Below the pieces are notes generated by a model that worked only from the letters and a program-made list of their open reading frames with translations, ran no database searches and had not been told where the DNA came from. The translations under genes were made by a program, and so were the position numbers. Source: Vibrio parahaemolyticus (lineage in GTDB: Bacteria; Pseudomonadota; Gammaproteobacteria; Enterobacterales; Vibrionaceae). From it: a stretch of 64,000 nucleotides of DNA. Positions 18,517 through 28,316 of this stretch are shown in pieces (the first letter of the stretch is position 1; every line of letters starts with the position of its first letter). The stretch is taken from the NCBI RefSeq assembly GCF_900460535.1, contig NZ_UHIL01000001.1, forward strand, positions 1,798,001 to 1,862,000, written 5' to 3'.

Positions 18517-18543
18517 AATAGGAGGCAACAATGCCTCCTATTT
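18517..18543 (+). terminator. ttcA terminator
   Basis: AATAGGAGGC and GCCTCCTATT form a perfect 10-bp stem around AACAAT, followed by T. Confidence 0.85.
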
Positions 18544-18567
18544 TGTACTTGCTGAAACCGAAAATAA

Positions 18568-18592
18568 AACGCCCCAAAAGAGGGGCGTTTTT
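18568..18592 (-). terminator. uspE terminator
   Basis: AACGCCCC and GGGGCGTT pair perfectly around AAAAGA. T-rich sequence on the right and A-rich sequence on the left allow action in both directions; uspE reads into it from the minus strand. Confidence 0.85.
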
Positions 18593-18609
18593 ATATTTTA
18601 TTATTTGCT

Positions 18610-19557
18610 CTACGTTGCGGTATTTGGATCGAGAGGGCTGATATAACCTTTTGGTTTTAATGCCAGTACATCACAGTTAATCTTATCGATCACATGCTCT
18701 GCCGTGTTACCGATAAAGACCGCTGAAAGACCCGTACGACCAGTCGTACCCAAAATCACCATTGCTGCATTTAATCGCTCCGCTGCTGCAGGAATGACGT
18801 CTTCTGGTAAACCTTGTTCTATGATGGTTTGTTCTTCGTCGATGCCATGTTTTTGTCTCAATGCTTTCATTGCGGTGAGATGGTGGCCACGAACCGCATC
18901 CGTGTAGGTCGTTGGGTCAAATTCAGGCAACTCAATCGTAATGTTAGCCGGTGTAACAGGATAAGCGTTGACGAGATACGGTTCAGCATCGAGACGGTTT
19001 GACATCTCTTTGAGGCGTTCAACCATCGCGTCGTTCAAATCAATGTGAGTTGGGTTTTCTGACCCCACGTGTACAGAAGCGAGAATATTAGCTTGCTCCG
19101 GCCAATCCGAGTTCTTGATCAAAAGTACAGGGATAGGGCATTTACGTAATAAATGCCAGTCTGTCGGCGTGAAAATCACAGACTCTAAAACATCGTGTTT
19201 ACGTGTCCCTTTGATTAGAAGATCGTGCCCACCAGCATATACTTCAGCAATGATTGCTTCGTAAGGACGGTTGTGCCACACAACGCAAACATCAAAATCG
19301 AAGCTATCGTTTAAGTACGGTTGAGCAATCTTACGCATCCACTGCTCACGTTGATGGATAACGCCGCGACGCATCGCATCTCTTTCATCGACTGACAGCA
19401 TTGAGGTCATGTCATAGGAAAAATCGTAGATGGATAAGAAGAAGGTGATTCGGCTTCTGGATACACTCTTTTGAGCTAATTGAACCGCTCTAGCGAGTGC
19501 AGGCTGTTCATCATTATTGATGTCAGCAACAACAAGAATCTTACTGTATATACTCAT
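18610..19557 (-). CDS. uspE: Universal stress protein E
   Basis: This is a cytoplasmic tandem Usp protein of 315 residues, with one domain at about 1-150 and a second at about 160-305. The second carries the nucleotide-binding pattern GTTGRTGLSAVFIGNTAEHVI in two parts (G-TGRTG and the GNTAEHVI end); the first domain has a looser version. UspE takes part in stress survival and motility control in E. coli. The ATG at 19557 is preferred to a GTG four codons upstream. It lies next to fnr on the same strand, 180 bases downstream, as in many gammaproteobacteria. Confidence 0.92.
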   Translation of the reverse strand: MSIYSKILVVADINNDEQPALARAVQLAQKSVSRSRITFFLSIYDFSYDMTSMLSVDERDAMRRGVIHQREQWMRKIAQPYLNDSFDFDVCVVWHNRPYEAIIAEVYAGGHDLLIKGTRKHDVLESVIFTPTDWHLLRKCPIPVLLIKNSDWPEQANILASVHVGSENPTHIDLNDAMVERLKEMSNRLDAEPYLVNAYPVTPANITIELPEFDPTTYTDAVRGHHLTAMKALRQKHGIDEEQTIIEQGLPEDVIPAAAERLNAAMVILGTTGRTGLSAVFIGNTAEHVIDKINCDVLALKPKGYISPLDPNTAT

Positions 19558-19736
19558 AACTAAGCCCACTTATGTTGCGAAACCAAATACTGAAAACAAG
19601 TTAAATCAGTAAATTGGAGACTCTTCGTATATTTTTACTGTAGCTTAGTTTGGGGAACTTTTTGAGGACTTTCGAAGGGATTTTATGAGAAACATGATGT
19701 AGCTCATTTTCGAGCTACATCAATAAGTAAGCGAGA

Positions 19737-20483
19737 TTACTCTTTTGTTACACCGGCAAGTTCCATTAGCGCATCATGATCTAATATGGTGATGTACTTA
19801 CCTTTAACACTCAGAATTTCAGATTTTTGGAAACGACCTAATAGGCGGCTGATGGTTTCAACCGTTAGGCCTAAGTAGTTACCAATATCGCCACGAGTCA
19901 TGGTCAAACGAAATTCTCTTGGGCTGAAGCCACGTTGAGAGAAGCGAGTTGACAGGTTGTACAAGAAAGCAGCTAGACGCTCCTCAGCATTCTTCTTAGA
20001 AAGCAGAAGAATCATTTCCTGGTCGCCTTTAATTTCGTTACTCATTAAACGCATGATTTGCTGACGAAGTTTAGGCATTTTGCCTGATAGGTCGTCAAGG
20101 ATCTCGTAAGGGATTTCACAAACCATTGATGTTTCAAGAGCTTGAGCGAAACTAGGGTGGCAGTCACCGGTAATAGCGTCAAAACCAACTAAGTCACCAG
20201 CTAAGTGAAATGCTGTGATTTGCTCATCACCTTGTTCTGTGATTGTGTAGCTCTTAATCGTGCCAGAACGGATAGCGTACAAAGATTTAAGCTCATCACC
20301 TGCTTTAAATAGCTCTTGTCCTTTTTGGATAGGCTTTTTACGCTCGATGATTTGGTCCAACTGGTCAAGTTCAGATTCATTCAGAGTGAATGGGATACAC
20401 AGTTGGCTAATGCTACAATCTTGGCAATGAATCGCGCAACCGCCTGATTGGATACGCTTTGTTGCAGGTTTTTCAGAAATCAT
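19737..20483 (-). CDS. fnr: Oxygen-sensing global regulator FNR
   Basis: FNR turns anaerobic genes on and aerobic genes off when its [4Fe-4S] cluster survives low oxygen. The protein has 248 residues. Cys20, Cys23, Cys29 and Cys122 are the cluster ligands and stand at the same positions as in E. coli, with Cys16 also kept. The cyclic-nucleotide-like domain spans about 30-150, the dimer helix 150-175, and the helix-turn-helix includes [13 protein letters not shown] near 205-217 with the specificity residues E, S and R. A perfect FNR box sits 17 bases before its start, so it should repress itself. It is followed by uspE. Confidence 0.97.
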   Translation of the reverse strand: MISEKPATKRIQSGGCAIHCQDCSISQLCIPFTLNESELDQLDQIIERKKPIQKGQELFKAGDELKSLYAIRSGTIKSYTITEQGDEQITAFHLAGDLVGFDAITGDCHPSFAQALETSMVCEIPYEILDDLSGKMPKLRQQIMRLMSNEIKGDQEMILLLSKKNAEERLAAFLYNLSTRFSQRGFSPREFRLTMTRGDIGNYLGLTVETISRLLGRFQKSEILSVKGKYITILDHDALMELAGVTKE

Positions 20484-20499
20484 AACAACCTTTCACTAT

Positions 20500-20513
20500 T
20501 TGATATACATCAA
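20500..20513. promoter_or_regulatory. FNR box in the fnr promoter
   Basis: TTGATATACATCAA matches the consensus TTGAT-N4-ATCAA at every position. Its place only 17 bases upstream of the fnr start codon points to autorepression. No other perfect FNR box was found in the window by eye. Confidence 0.8.
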
Positions 20514-20573
20514 TATTTTAGCACCGCTTAATCCTAAAGGATAGCAAAAATATCGGTGGTATAGAGTTTTGCG

Positions 20574-21251
20574 TTATATGAAACCAAGCATCTGCATGGC
20601 ACCCGCGGCAGTATACGCGCCATAGACAATTAAGATTAATGCTGAGATGTTTCTAAATATTAATGATTTTTGCAGTTTCTGAAAATGGCTAGCTCCGTAA
20701 CCAACAGCGAGCATGGATGGCAGCGTTCCCAAACCAAAAGCTAGCATGATTAGGCCGCCATTTACTGCGCTACCGGACACCGCCGACCATGTTAATGCCG
20801 AATAAACTAACCCGCATGGTAACCACCCCCAGACAAAACCAAAGGGCAGTGCGTGTATTGGCTTTTTAAGTGGTAAAAGGCTTTTTCCAGCTGGAGAGAT
20901 AAACTTCCAAAGGTGCTGGCCAATCTTTTCTACGATGAGTAAACCTTGCCACCATTTCGCAATATATAACGCAACCAAAATCATGAAGATTGCGGCAACA
21001 AAACGCAGCCACGCAAGAGATTGAGCTAAGCCGCTGAGTTCCGATAACCCTGATATTGCACCTCCGACAAGTGCGCCTATTAAGGCGTAACTGCTGAGTC
21101 GTCCAAGGTTGTAGAATAAAGGTATGGTTGGGGAGGATTTTGAGCTTGAACTACCTAAGGAAAGTAGGGATGCGATACCACCACACATCCCCATACAATG
21201 GCCGGCCCCGACAAGGCCGATAAGCAAAGCACCTAAAAAATCAGGATTCAT
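20574..21251 (-). CDS. TauE/SafE-type (DsbD_2) membrane protein of the cco cluster
   Basis: The product has 225 residues with six hydrophobic segments. The start AGHCMGMCGG (Cys19 and Cys23) and the later GWLPCGLVYSAL segment are the hallmarks of the sulfite-exporter/DsbD transmembrane family found beside ccoS and ccoI. It has been linked to copper or thiol handling during cbb3 oxidase assembly; the exact role here is inference. It starts 8 bases after ccoS on the same strand. Confidence 0.85.
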   Translation of the reverse strand: MNPDFLGALLIGLVGAGHCMGMCGGIASLLSLGSSSSKSSPTIPLFYNLGRLSSYALIGALVGGAISGLSELSGLAQSLAWLRFVAAIFMILVALYIAKWWQGLLIVEKIGQHLWKFISPAGKSLLPLKKPIHALPFGFVWGWLPCGLVYSALTWSAVSGSAVNGGLIMLAFGLGTLPSMLAVGYGASHFQKLQKSLIFRNISALILIVYGAYTAAGAMQMLGFI

Positions 21252-21259
21252 AAAACATA

Positions 21260-21424
21260 CTACGGTTTCTTATTGTCTGATTGTTCTTCTTCATCTAATA
21301 AAATGTTGTGTCCTTGTCGCTCAAGATCTTCAAACTGGTCGCTTCGAACCGCCCAAAGAAAAATAGCGACAGCAACGCAAACAAGAACAATCGCGATTGG
21401 AATTAAAATATAAAGGCTTTCCAT
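21260..21424 (-). CDS. ccoS: cbb3 oxidase maturation protein CcoS
   Basis: This is a 54-residue single-pass membrane protein beginning MESLYILIPIA. The hydrophobic span is at 4-24, followed by WAVRSDQFEDLERQGHNIL, the signature of CcoS. CcoS is needed to insert cofactors into the cbb3 oxidase. It lies 14 bases after ccoI and 8 bases before the TauE-like gene. Confidence 0.93.
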   Translation of the reverse strand: MESLYILIPIAIVLVCVAVAIFLWAVRSDQFEDLERQGHNILLDEEEQSDNKKP

Positions 21425-21438
21425 AAGTGTTCTCTTGT

Positions 21439-23802
21439 TTACTTCTCTTTTAGAAGTCGCAGTGAGTTAGATACAACAATGATTGAACTTGCTGACATCC
21501 CAACAACTGCGATATAAGGCGCAACTAATCCTGCAACCGCTAACGGCAAAATTAACAAGTTGTAGCCTAATGACCAAGCTAAGTTTTCACGGATAATCTT
21601 TCTTGTACGAAGAGCCAATAGGCGAGCTTCCAATAACTTTTCTAAGTTATCTCCAAGAAGCGTCATATCTGCTGATGCCTTTGCAACGTCAGTACCACCG
21701 CCCATAGCCACGGATAAATGGGCTCCCGCTAGAGTAGGTGCGTCGTTTATGCCATCACCAACCATCATGGTGATATCACTGCTATCAAGGCTCTTAAGAT
21801 ACGCGAGTTTGTCTTCTGGTTTTGCAGATGCGATCACATGCTCGATACCAATTTCGTTAGCAACAGGCTGTGCGTTTTGAATAGAATCACCAGTAAGTAA
21901 GGTTGTTTTGATGCCAGCTTCAGCAAAACGTTGAATAAACGCCTGACTTTCTTTGCGAATAGGATCGTGATAATAAAAAGTTGCAGCGTGTTCGTTGTTT
22001 ATTGACAAGTAAATGGCATTGCTTTCTTTTATGCTCGAATCTAGCACAAACGAGGAGCTGCCAATTTTTACCGTCTTACCATTCCAAATCCCTTCGATTC
22101 CTGAGCCAATCACGTTTTTAACATCTGTTACAATAATCTCGTCATTACTGAAACCGGTAAATGAACGCGCAATAGGGTGGTTTGCATGAGCTTCAAGAGC
22201 AGATGCAAGGGCCAGACTTTCCGCTTCAGAAAGCTCGTTGAATGTGCTTGTACGGCTAATCTCGATGTCACCTTTCGTTAAGGTTCCTGTCTTGTCGACG
22301 ACGAGATGATTAACTTTGCAAAGCGTTTCGAATACATGGCCTTTTCGCAACAGAATGCCAAAATTGCCCATTCGTGAAGTCGCACAAGTTAGTGCGGTCG
22401 GTGTAGCAAGGGATAATGCACAAGGGCATGTAGCGACGAGAACCGAAAGCATAATCCAAAAAGCATCATCTGGTTTGGTTTGGTGCCAATAAAACCAGGT
22501 TCCAGCTGAGATGATAAGAATTACACCAACAAAGTAGCGTGCTACGACGTCAGCAACTTCTGCAATTTTTGGCTTCGAATGCTGTGCTTCATCTTGAAGG
22601 CGCACAATATTTGAAATCATCGAGTCTGCTTTTGAATTGGTGACTTCCAACTCAAATGATTCATCTCCGTTTAATGTACCTGCATAAACAGCATCACCTT
22701 CTTTTTTTACGACATGAATAGACTCACCAGTCAGCATTGATTCATCAATATGAATACGGCCAGAAATAACTTTGCCATCAGCAGGGATATGTTCGCCAGG
22801 GAGAACGCGAATGCGATCACCAATCTTCAGCGTTTTAACTGGAATTTGTTCGCCGTCTAGTGTTGTTGCAATGGCAGGGATAAGCTTGAGCAAGTTACCG
22901 CTAGCAGCAGCAGCTTTGCGGCGAGCGCGCATTTCTAAGAATCGACCCACTAACAAAAAGAAGGTAAACATCGAGATAGATTCAAAGAATACTTCGCCTT
23001 GCTCAGTTACTGTCGCAACTAAACTCGCAACATAAGCGAAAATCAAAGCGATCGAAACTGGGACGTCCATGCCTAGAGTTCGCCCTTTAATGCTTCGCCA
23101 AGCATTAAGGTAAAATGGTAGGGCAGAGTAAAGAAGAACTGGTGTAGCGAAAATCAAACTTACCCATCGGAAGTAGTTTTTAAATTCAGGTTCCAAATCG
23201 CCAAACACTTCTAAATACAACGCCACAGCAAGCATCATTACTTGCATCGTCGCTAAGCCAGCAATACCCAATCGGTAAAGGTACTGCTTCATCATTCGGT
23301 GATAAGATGCTTCTTGTTTGTCTGCTTCAAATGGCGCGGCTTTATAACCAAGCTTATGAATAACTGAAAGCAGTTCACTTAACTTAACTTGAGTTTTGTC
23401 CCACGCCAGCAAAGCTCGGTTTGTTGTCGTATTTACCCGTATGGAGACTAAACCTTTAGCGCTGGATACTTGCTTTTCAATAAGCCATGCACAAGCGGCG
23501 CAGGATACACCTTCGAGAGATAATGTTACTTCAGATACATTGTCATGGTTACGTACAAATTCTGATTGAACGTCTTCATTGTCATAGTGGATCAGAGCTT
23601 GAAGTTGTTCTGGAACGAGGTCTGCTTTTTCAGCGGGTGCGGTTCGGTACTGGTAGTAAGAAACAAGACCGCTATCTACGATAGTTTGTGCGACAGTTTC
23701 ACACCCCGGGCAGCACATCTCACGAACTTCGCCAAGTATTTCTACTTTAAAATCCGTGTTTGCTGGTACATCTTCACCACAGTGGTAACAGGATTTGCAC
23801 AT
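21439..23802 (-). CDS. ccoI: Copper-exporting P-type ATPase CcoI (FixI)
   Basis: CcoI moves copper across the inner membrane for insertion into the cbb3 oxidase. The protein has 787 residues. The N-terminus is cysteine-rich (C2, C5, C8 and C30, C31, C34), then a heavy-metal-associated domain with CAAC (101-104). About eight membrane segments follow, with the metal-binding CPC in VATCPCALS, the phosphorylation site DKTGT, the LTGES actuator loop, and MVGDGINDAP of the hinge. It is part of ccoH-ccoI-ccoS-tauE, each gene spaced by a few bases. Confidence 0.95.
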   Translation of the reverse strand: MCKSCYHCGEDVPANTDFKVEILGEVREMCCPGCETVAQTIVDSGLVSYYQYRTAPAEKADLVPEQLQALIHYDNEDVQSEFVRNHDNVSEVTLSLEGVSCAACAWLIEKQVSSAKGLVSIRVNTTTNRALLAWDKTQVKLSELLSVIHKLGYKAAPFEADKQEASYHRMMKQYLYRLGIAGLATMQVMMLAVALYLEVFGDLEPEFKNYFRWVSLIFATPVLLYSALPFYLNAWRSIKGRTLGMDVPVSIALIFAYVASLVATVTEQGEVFFESISMFTFFLLVGRFLEMRARRKAAAASGNLLKLIPAIATTLDGEQIPVKTLKIGDRIRVLPGEHIPADGKVISGRIHIDESMLTGESIHVVKKEGDAVYAGTLNGDESFELEVTNSKADSMISNIVRLQDEAQHSKPKIAEVADVVARYFVGVILIISAGTWFYWHQTKPDDAFWIMLSVLVATCPCALSLATPTALTCATSRMGNFGILLRKGHVFETLCKVNHLVVDKTGTLTKGDIEISRTSTFNELSEAESLALASALEAHANHPIARSFTGFSNDEIIVTDVKNVIGSGIEGIWNGKTVKIGSSSFVLDSSIKESNAIYLSINNEHAATFYYHDPIRKESQAFIQRFAEAGIKTTLLTGDSIQNAQPVANEIGIEHVIASAKPEDKLAYLKSLDSSDITMMVGDGINDAPTLAGAHLSVAMGGGTDVAKASADMTLLGDNLEKLLEARLLALRTRKIIRENLAWSLGYNLLILPLAVAGLVAPYIAVVGMSASSIIVVSNSLRLLKEK

Positions 23803-23806
23803 AAAA

Positions 23807-24283
23807 TTACTTCATTAATGAGACAGAAACTGCTGGAAATTCGACTTTGCCTTGAATCATCCATTGCTTATCGTGTGGTTGAAGTTCAACAAACCACGGG
23901 CCTTGTATAGCGTCTTCAGTGGTAAAACGATAGTTGCCAGATGCATCTGCGGTAACTAGCTTCGTAAAATCACGATCGGGTAATGTACGGTGAGTAAACG
24001 TTGCTGTAAGCGCTGGGTAGTGCGTTAGCGCTCCTTTCGTAAAGCCAATTACGATATTGTTATTTAGAGAAGAAATGTTCGCATTAAGACCAAGGTCACG
24101 AGCGACGTTCATTTTACTGATGTCGATATTTATGCCTTTGCCTTTTTTATAGTAATCCTCAGCAACAAGAGAAACAGAGTTGTTTGAAAAGACGACTACC
24201 GTGGCGATTGTCCAAACGACTACCGTAAGAGGAAGGATGATTAGGAACCACGGCCAGAATTGTTTATACCAAGGCTTTACCAT
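23807..24283 (-). CDS. ccoH: cbb3 oxidase assembly protein CcoH (FixH family)
   Basis: The product has 158 residues with one membrane span near 11-33 and a periplasmic domain. The motif VAEDYYKKGKGIN just after the span is the FixH signature. CcoH works with CcoI in cbb3 assembly. It ends 4 bases before ccoI. A ccoG (rdxA) gene, often placed before ccoH, is not present between ccoP and ccoH. Confidence 0.9.
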   Translation of the reverse strand: MVKPWYKQFWPWFLIILPLTVVVWTIATVVVFSNNSVSLVAEDYYKKGKGINIDISKMNVARDLGLNANISSLNNNIVIGFTKGALTHYPALTATFTHRTLPDRDFTKLVTADASGNYRFTTEDAIQGPWFVELQPHDKQWMIQGKVEFPAVSVSLMK

Positions 24284-24339
24284 AAAAAAGTTCTCAACAG
24301 CTAAATGAAAAAATGTAAGGCATTAAATTTAAAGGAAAG

Positions 24340-24362
24340 ACAGCCCCTGTGAAAGGGGCTGT
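24340..24362 (-). terminator. Terminator-like hairpin after ccoP
   Basis: ACAGCCCC and GGGGCTGT pair around TGTGAAA. On the minus strand it is followed by TCTTTCC, a weak T-tract. It lies between ccoP and ccoH and probably reduces transcription into the assembly genes. Confidence 0.65.
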
Positions 24363-24372
24363 TATTGAAATG

Positions 24373-25347
24373 TTACTTATTGTCTGAGTTGCTTAAACTC
24401 CAGACATAAGAGGCAACAAGTTGAACCTTATCCTCACCTAGAATGTCCTTCCATGCTGGCATAACACCAGAGCGGCCATTCATTACGGTTTCAGTTACGG
24501 CAGCACGCGAGTCACCAAATAGCCAGTCTTGGTCAGTTAGGTCAGGGGCACCAACTGCTGGGTTACCTTTACCATCTGTACCATGACACGCTGCACACAC
24601 AACAAAGCGAGCTTTACCTGCTGCAGCTTCACGAGCGTTAACTTTACGACCCGATAGGCTTAATGTGTAACTTACTACTTCTTGGACACCTTGCTCACCA
24701 AGCGCATCTTTCCATGCTGGCATTTGACCAATACGGCCATGCATGATGGTTGTTACGATTGCTGCTGGCTCACCGCCATATAGCCATGCGTCATCAGTTA
24801 GGTTAGGGAAACCTTTTTGACCGCGAGCATCTGAGCCGTGACATTGTGAACAGTTTTGCAAGAACAAACGTTGACCAACTTTTAATGCTTCTGGGTCTTG
24901 CGCGATCTCAGGAACAGGGCGTAGACCATTCGCATTATGAGCAAGTTTACGGAATGCTTCGCCGAAGTAGGCATCCGCATCATCCAGTTCTTTTGCGTAT
25001 TGGTTGAGTTGTTTATTTTCTTGTGCCTGTGCAATAGCTTCTTTTGACTCTTCAAGCGAACGAACGGTTTGAGCCGAACTTTGCCAGTTTAAAAAGCCTT
25101 TAAAGCTACCTAGACCTGGGAACAGGGCTAGATAAACTGCAGCAAACACAAACGTGCTTACGAAAAGGTAAGTCCACCATTTCGGTAGAGGGTTGTTTAG
25201 CTCGCGAATACCATCGTACTCGTGGCCCATGTCTTCCCCTTCCTCGACGCCCATTTTATCTTTGGCGCACCAAGTCAGGAGGATCGCACAGCCTACTAGC
25301 GTACCGATAGTAATCACGATAATCCAGAGACTCCAGAATGTAGTCAT
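24373..25347 (-). CDS. ccoP: cbb3 cytochrome c oxidase, dihaem subunit CcoP
   Basis: CcoP passes electrons from soluble cytochromes to the oxidase. The protein has 324 residues, with two N-terminal membrane spans (about 5-27 and 58-78) and then two cytochrome c domains. Haem sites are CSQCH (166-170) and CAACH (250-254), and each domain has its distal methionine in a GxMPAW segment. The ATG shares one base with the ccoQ stop, so the two are co-translated. Confidence 0.96.
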   Translation of the reverse strand: MTTFWSLWIIVITIGTLVGCAILLTWCAKDKMGVEEGEDMGHEYDGIRELNNPLPKWWTYLFVSTFVFAAVYLALFPGLGSFKGFLNWQSSAQTVRSLEESKEAIAQAQENKQLNQYAKELDDADAYFGEAFRKLAHNANGLRPVPEIAQDPEALKVGQRLFLQNCSQCHGSDARGQKGFPNLTDDAWLYGGEPAAIVTTIMHGRIGQMPAWKDALGEQGVQEVVSYTLSLSGRKVNAREAAAGKARFVVCAACHGTDGKGNPAVGAPDLTDQDWLFGDSRAAVTETVMNGRSGVMPAWKDILGEDKVQLVASYVWSLSNSDNK

Positions 25348-25520
25348 TACTTCTTCACTCCTTGGTTATTTGGGGTCGTTTGTTCTTCGTCAGCAAACAC
25401 CAAGTTGGCATCTTCTTCGAAGCGTGCTTTACGCTTCTTGCTAAATGCCCACCATACGATGCCGATAAAACTCGCGAAGAGCACTACGGTATAAATACTA
25501 TGAATTGTACCGAAATCCAT
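25347..25520 (-). CDS. ccoQ: cbb3 oxidase small subunit CcoQ
   Basis: A 57-residue single-span protein starts MDFGTIHSIYTVVLF and continues FIGIVWWAFSKKRKARFEEDA, which is the CcoQ/FixQ signature. Its stop overlaps the ccoP start and its start lies 9 bases after ccoO. It stabilises the oxidase complex. Confidence 0.93.
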   Translation of the reverse strand: MDFGTIHSIYTVVLFASFIGIVWWAFSKKRKARFEEDANLVFADEEQTTPNNQGVKK

Positions 25521-25529
25521 ATGATCCCC

Positions 25530-26150
25530 TTACTTCATTGCATGACCAAGAGACTGAAGGTAAGCGATGATTGCATCCATCTCTGTTTTACCTTCTACTT
25601 CTTTAGCCGCATTCGCGATTGTTTCATCTTCGTATGGAACACCAAACTGATCGCGGAACACTTCAAGTTTCTTCTGAGTCAGCTTGCCATCTAATACGTT
25701 CTCAGCAAGCCAAGGGAAACCAGGCATGTTTGATTCAGGAACTAGTTCGCGAGGGTCAAGTAGGTGTACTCGGTGCCACTCATCAGAATAACGACCACCG
25801 ACACGAGCCAAATCAGGACCTGTACGCTTAGACCCCCAAAGGAATGGATGTTCCCACACACTTTCACCTGCCACAGAGTAGTGGCCGTAGCGTTCCGTTT
25901 CAGAGCGGAAAGGACGAACCATTTGACTGTGACAAACGTTACAACCTTCACGGATATAGATGTCACGACCTTCCATTTCCAGAGGAGTGTAGACTCGTAA
26001 GTTTTCTACACTTTCTGTGGTTTGCTTTTGGAAAATCAAAGGAGTGATTTCAACAAGAGCACCCCAACTGATTGCAAAAACAATAAAAATAGCCAACAAA
26101 CCGACATTACGTTCTAGAATTTCATGGCGATTATTAGAATTATTACTCAT
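25530..26150 (-). CDS. ccoO: cbb3 cytochrome c oxidase, monohaem subunit CcoO
   Basis: The product has 206 residues. An N-terminal membrane anchor (about 15-38) precedes a cytochrome c domain with the haem site CNVCH (70-74) and the late [11 protein letters not shown] segment holding the distal methionine. CcoO relays electrons from CcoP to the CcoN core. It lies 12 bases after ccoN in the ccoNOQP operon. Confidence 0.96.
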   Translation of the reverse strand: MSNNSNNRHEILERNVGLLAIFIVFAISWGALVEITPLIFQKQTTESVENLRVYTPLEMEGRDIYIREGCNVCHSQMVRPFRSETERYGHYSVAGESVWEHPFLWGSKRTGPDLARVGGRYSDEWHRVHLLDPRELVPESNMPGFPWLAENVLDGKLTQKKLEVFRDQFGVPYEDETIANAAKEVEGKTEMDAIIAYLQSLGHAMK

Positions 26151-26162
26151 TCTTAAATCTCC

Positions 26163-27590
26163 TTATGCCGGATGAGGGATAGCCTTGAGGCTTTCTTTTG
26201 GCGCACTTACCGTTTTGTACGTGTTGTATGCCATTAAGAACATACCTGATAGGAAGATGAAACCTCCTAGGAAACGTACAAAGTAGAATGGGTAAGATGC
26301 TTCAACTGACTCTACGAAGCTGTAAGTCAGGGTGCCGTCAGAGTTAACTGCACGCCACATCAAGCCTTGCATCACGCCAGAGATCCACATTGCTACGATA
26401 TAAAGAACCGTACCAATTGTTGCTAACCAGAAGTGGACGTTGACCAGACCCACAGAGTACATGCGCTCTTGGCCAAACAGGCGAGGGACTAAGTGGTAAA
26501 CTGAGCCGATTGAAACCATTGCAACCCAACCTAGCGCACCAGAGTGAACGTGACCAATGGTCCAGTCTGTGTAGTGAGATAGTGCGTTTACTGTCTTAAT
26601 CGACATCATCGGACCTTCGAAAGTAGACATACCATAGAAAGACAATGAAACGATTAGGAATCGTAGAATAGGGTCGTAACGAAGCTTATGCCAAGCACCA
26701 GACAACGTCATAATACCGTTGATCATACCACCCCATGAAGGAGCAAATAGAACAAGAGACATCACCATACCCAGAGACTGTGTCCAGTCTGGTAGCGCAG
26801 TATAGTGAAGGTGGTGAGGACCTGCCCAAATATATAGAGAGATCAATGCCCAGAAGTGAACGATAGACAGACGGTAAGAATAAACAGGACGTTCAGCTTG
26901 TTTAGGTACAAAGTAGTACATCATACCTAGGAAACCAGCGGTGAGTAGGAAACCTACCGCGTTGTGTCCGTACCACCATTGCACCATTGCATCCACCGCA
27001 CCGGAATAAATCGAGTAAGATTTACCCAGTGATACAGGGATAGCCATGCTGTTCACGATGTGAAGTACTGCTACTGTGATGATAAATGCACCGAAAAACC
27101 AGTTCGCCACATAAATGTGGGAAGTGTTTCGTTTCACTAACGTTCCAAAGAACACCACTGCATATGAAACCCATACAATCGCAATAGCGATATCAATAGG
27201 CCATTCTAGTTCAGCATACTCTTTACCTGAGGTAAAACCTAGAGGTAGAGAAATCGCTGCGGCTAGGATAATTGCTTGCCAACCCCAGAAGGTGAAGGCA
27301 ACGAGTGGGCCACCAAAAAGACGTGTTTGACATGTACGCTGAACAACATAATAAGATGTTGCAAACAGGGCACTAGTACCAAACGCAAAAATTACCGCAT
27401 TAGTATGCAGTGGACGTAAACGACTGTACGTCAACCACGGCGTATCAAAGTTTAGCTGTGGCCAAACTAATTGAGCGGCAATCAAAACACCAACAGCCAT
27501 ACCAACTATGCCCCATAAAATGGTCACAAGGGTAAATTGGCGAACGACTGTATAGTTGTAGTTTTGTTCAAGCTGCTTTACTTGGCTCAT
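26163..27590 (-). CDS. ccoN: cbb3 cytochrome c oxidase catalytic subunit CcoN
   Basis: This is the high-affinity haem-copper oxidase core that reduces oxygen and pumps protons at low oxygen tension. It has 475 residues and about twelve membrane segments. Ligand histidines are visible in [18 protein letters not shown] (active-site copper/Tyr region), [10 protein letters not shown] and [15 protein letters not shown] chose the ATG at 27590 because GGAAG lies about 7 bases upstream; the ATG two codons earlier is too close to that site. It is the first gene of the operon. A 7-bp-arm inverted repeat at 27746-27762 lies upstream, between it and the divergent gene. Confidence 0.97.
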   Translation of the reverse strand: MSQVKQLEQNYNYTVVRQFTLVTILWGIVGMAVGVLIAAQLVWPQLNFDTPWLTYSRLRPLHTNAVIFAFGTSALFATSYYVVQRTCQTRLFGGPLVAFTFWGWQAIILAAAISLPLGFTSGKEYAELEWPIDIAIAIVWVSYAVVFFGTLVKRNTSHIYVANWFFGAFIITVAVLHIVNSMAIPVSLGKSYSIYSGAVDAMVQWWYGHNAVGFLLTAGFLGMMYYFVPKQAERPVYSYRLSIVHFWALISLYIWAGPHHLHYTALPDWTQSLGMVMSLVLFAPSWGGMINGIMTLSGAWHKLRYDPILRFLIVSLSFYGMSTFEGPMMSIKTVNALSHYTDWTIGHVHSGALGWVAMVSIGSVYHLVPRLFGQERMYSVGLVNVHFWLATIGTVLYIVAMWISGVMQGLMWRAVNSDGTLTYSFVESVEASYPFYFVRFLGGFIFLSGMFLMAYNTYKTVSAPKESLKAIPHPA

Positions 27591-27745
27591 TTGCATGCTT
27601 CCAATTTCTAATTAACTACACTTTACTTCCAACACGACTTGCGTCGTAACACCACCCAAGTAAACTCTAGAACTCAAGTGTTATCATCACCTTATTTCTA
27701 TTGCTGACTTTAATAAAAAGTGGCATTTTCAGCGTGACACTATAC

Positions 27746-27762
27746 TTGAATTAACAATTCAA
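27746..27762. promoter_or_regulatory. Inverted repeat between ccoN and the divergent gene
   Basis: TTGAATT-AAC-AATTCAA is a perfect 7-bp-arm palindrome in the divergent promoter gap. Its outer bases resemble FNR half sites but the spacing is three bases too long for a standard FNR box. It may be an operator for one or both genes. Confidence 0.35.
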
Positions 27763-27846
27763 TGACAGAGTAGTAACCTTACTGGAGCTCTGGAAATCAT
27801 TTTTTATTTAAAAAGTTTGAAGTTTGTAACAAGGATATTAGTAATT

Positions 27847-28203
27847 ATGCCTGCACAAAAGTTAACAAAGGCGAGACTTGCACAAATCTTAATCATGCTC
27901 AGTCTTTTAGTTGGTGCGTTTTTCTGGAGAACCTTTACGCACGAGACCAGCACAAGCGTTGACTGTTCACAAAAAGAGCGATGTGATGTAACAATTGGTG
28001 AAGATAAAATCACGATTAATCGTGATTCGAGTGGGATTTTGATTGAAACAACTGAAAGTACAGGTCTAAAAATTGATCTGAATCAATCTGGTGTGTTTGA
28101 TAGTATAAGCGACAATCATTATAGAGCTGAATGGAATGCTATATCTGCAACCAAAACGATTAAGCTCAAAATAAACCAAAATATTGTCTTAGTGCATTTA
28201 TAA
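27847..28203 (+). CDS. Small membrane-anchored protein of unknown function
   Basis: The product has 118 residues. One hydrophobic segment (about 14-32) anchors a predicted periplasmic domain that starts with a Cys pair (VDCSQKERCDV) and continues with beta-rich sequence. The ATG at 27847 follows AAGGAT; a TTG ten codons upstream is weaker. It is divergent from ccoN and 113 bases before nosP. Similar small genes sit next to ccoN in other Vibrio. Function unknown; a role in cbb3 assembly is possible from position only. Confidence 0.65.
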   Translation: MPAQKLTKARLAQILIMLSLLVGAFFWRTFTHETSTSVDCSQKERCDVTIGEDKITINRDSSGILIETTESTGLKIDLNQSGVFDSISDNHYRAEWNAISATKTIKLKINQNIVLVHL

Positions 28204-28316
28204 ATTAGATCTGACACGAGATAATGGCATCTTCTTTGTGAAATTCGAACCTTCTAGCCTAACGATAATTTGTCGTAATGGTATAACAGTAACGTGACAA
28301 ACAATAATAAAAGCGT

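Noticed and set aside
27746..27762. FNR box for ccoN
   Set aside because: The inverted repeat has a 17-base length, while FNR needs TTGAT-N4-ATCAA over 14 bases. I kept it only as an unassigned palindrome.
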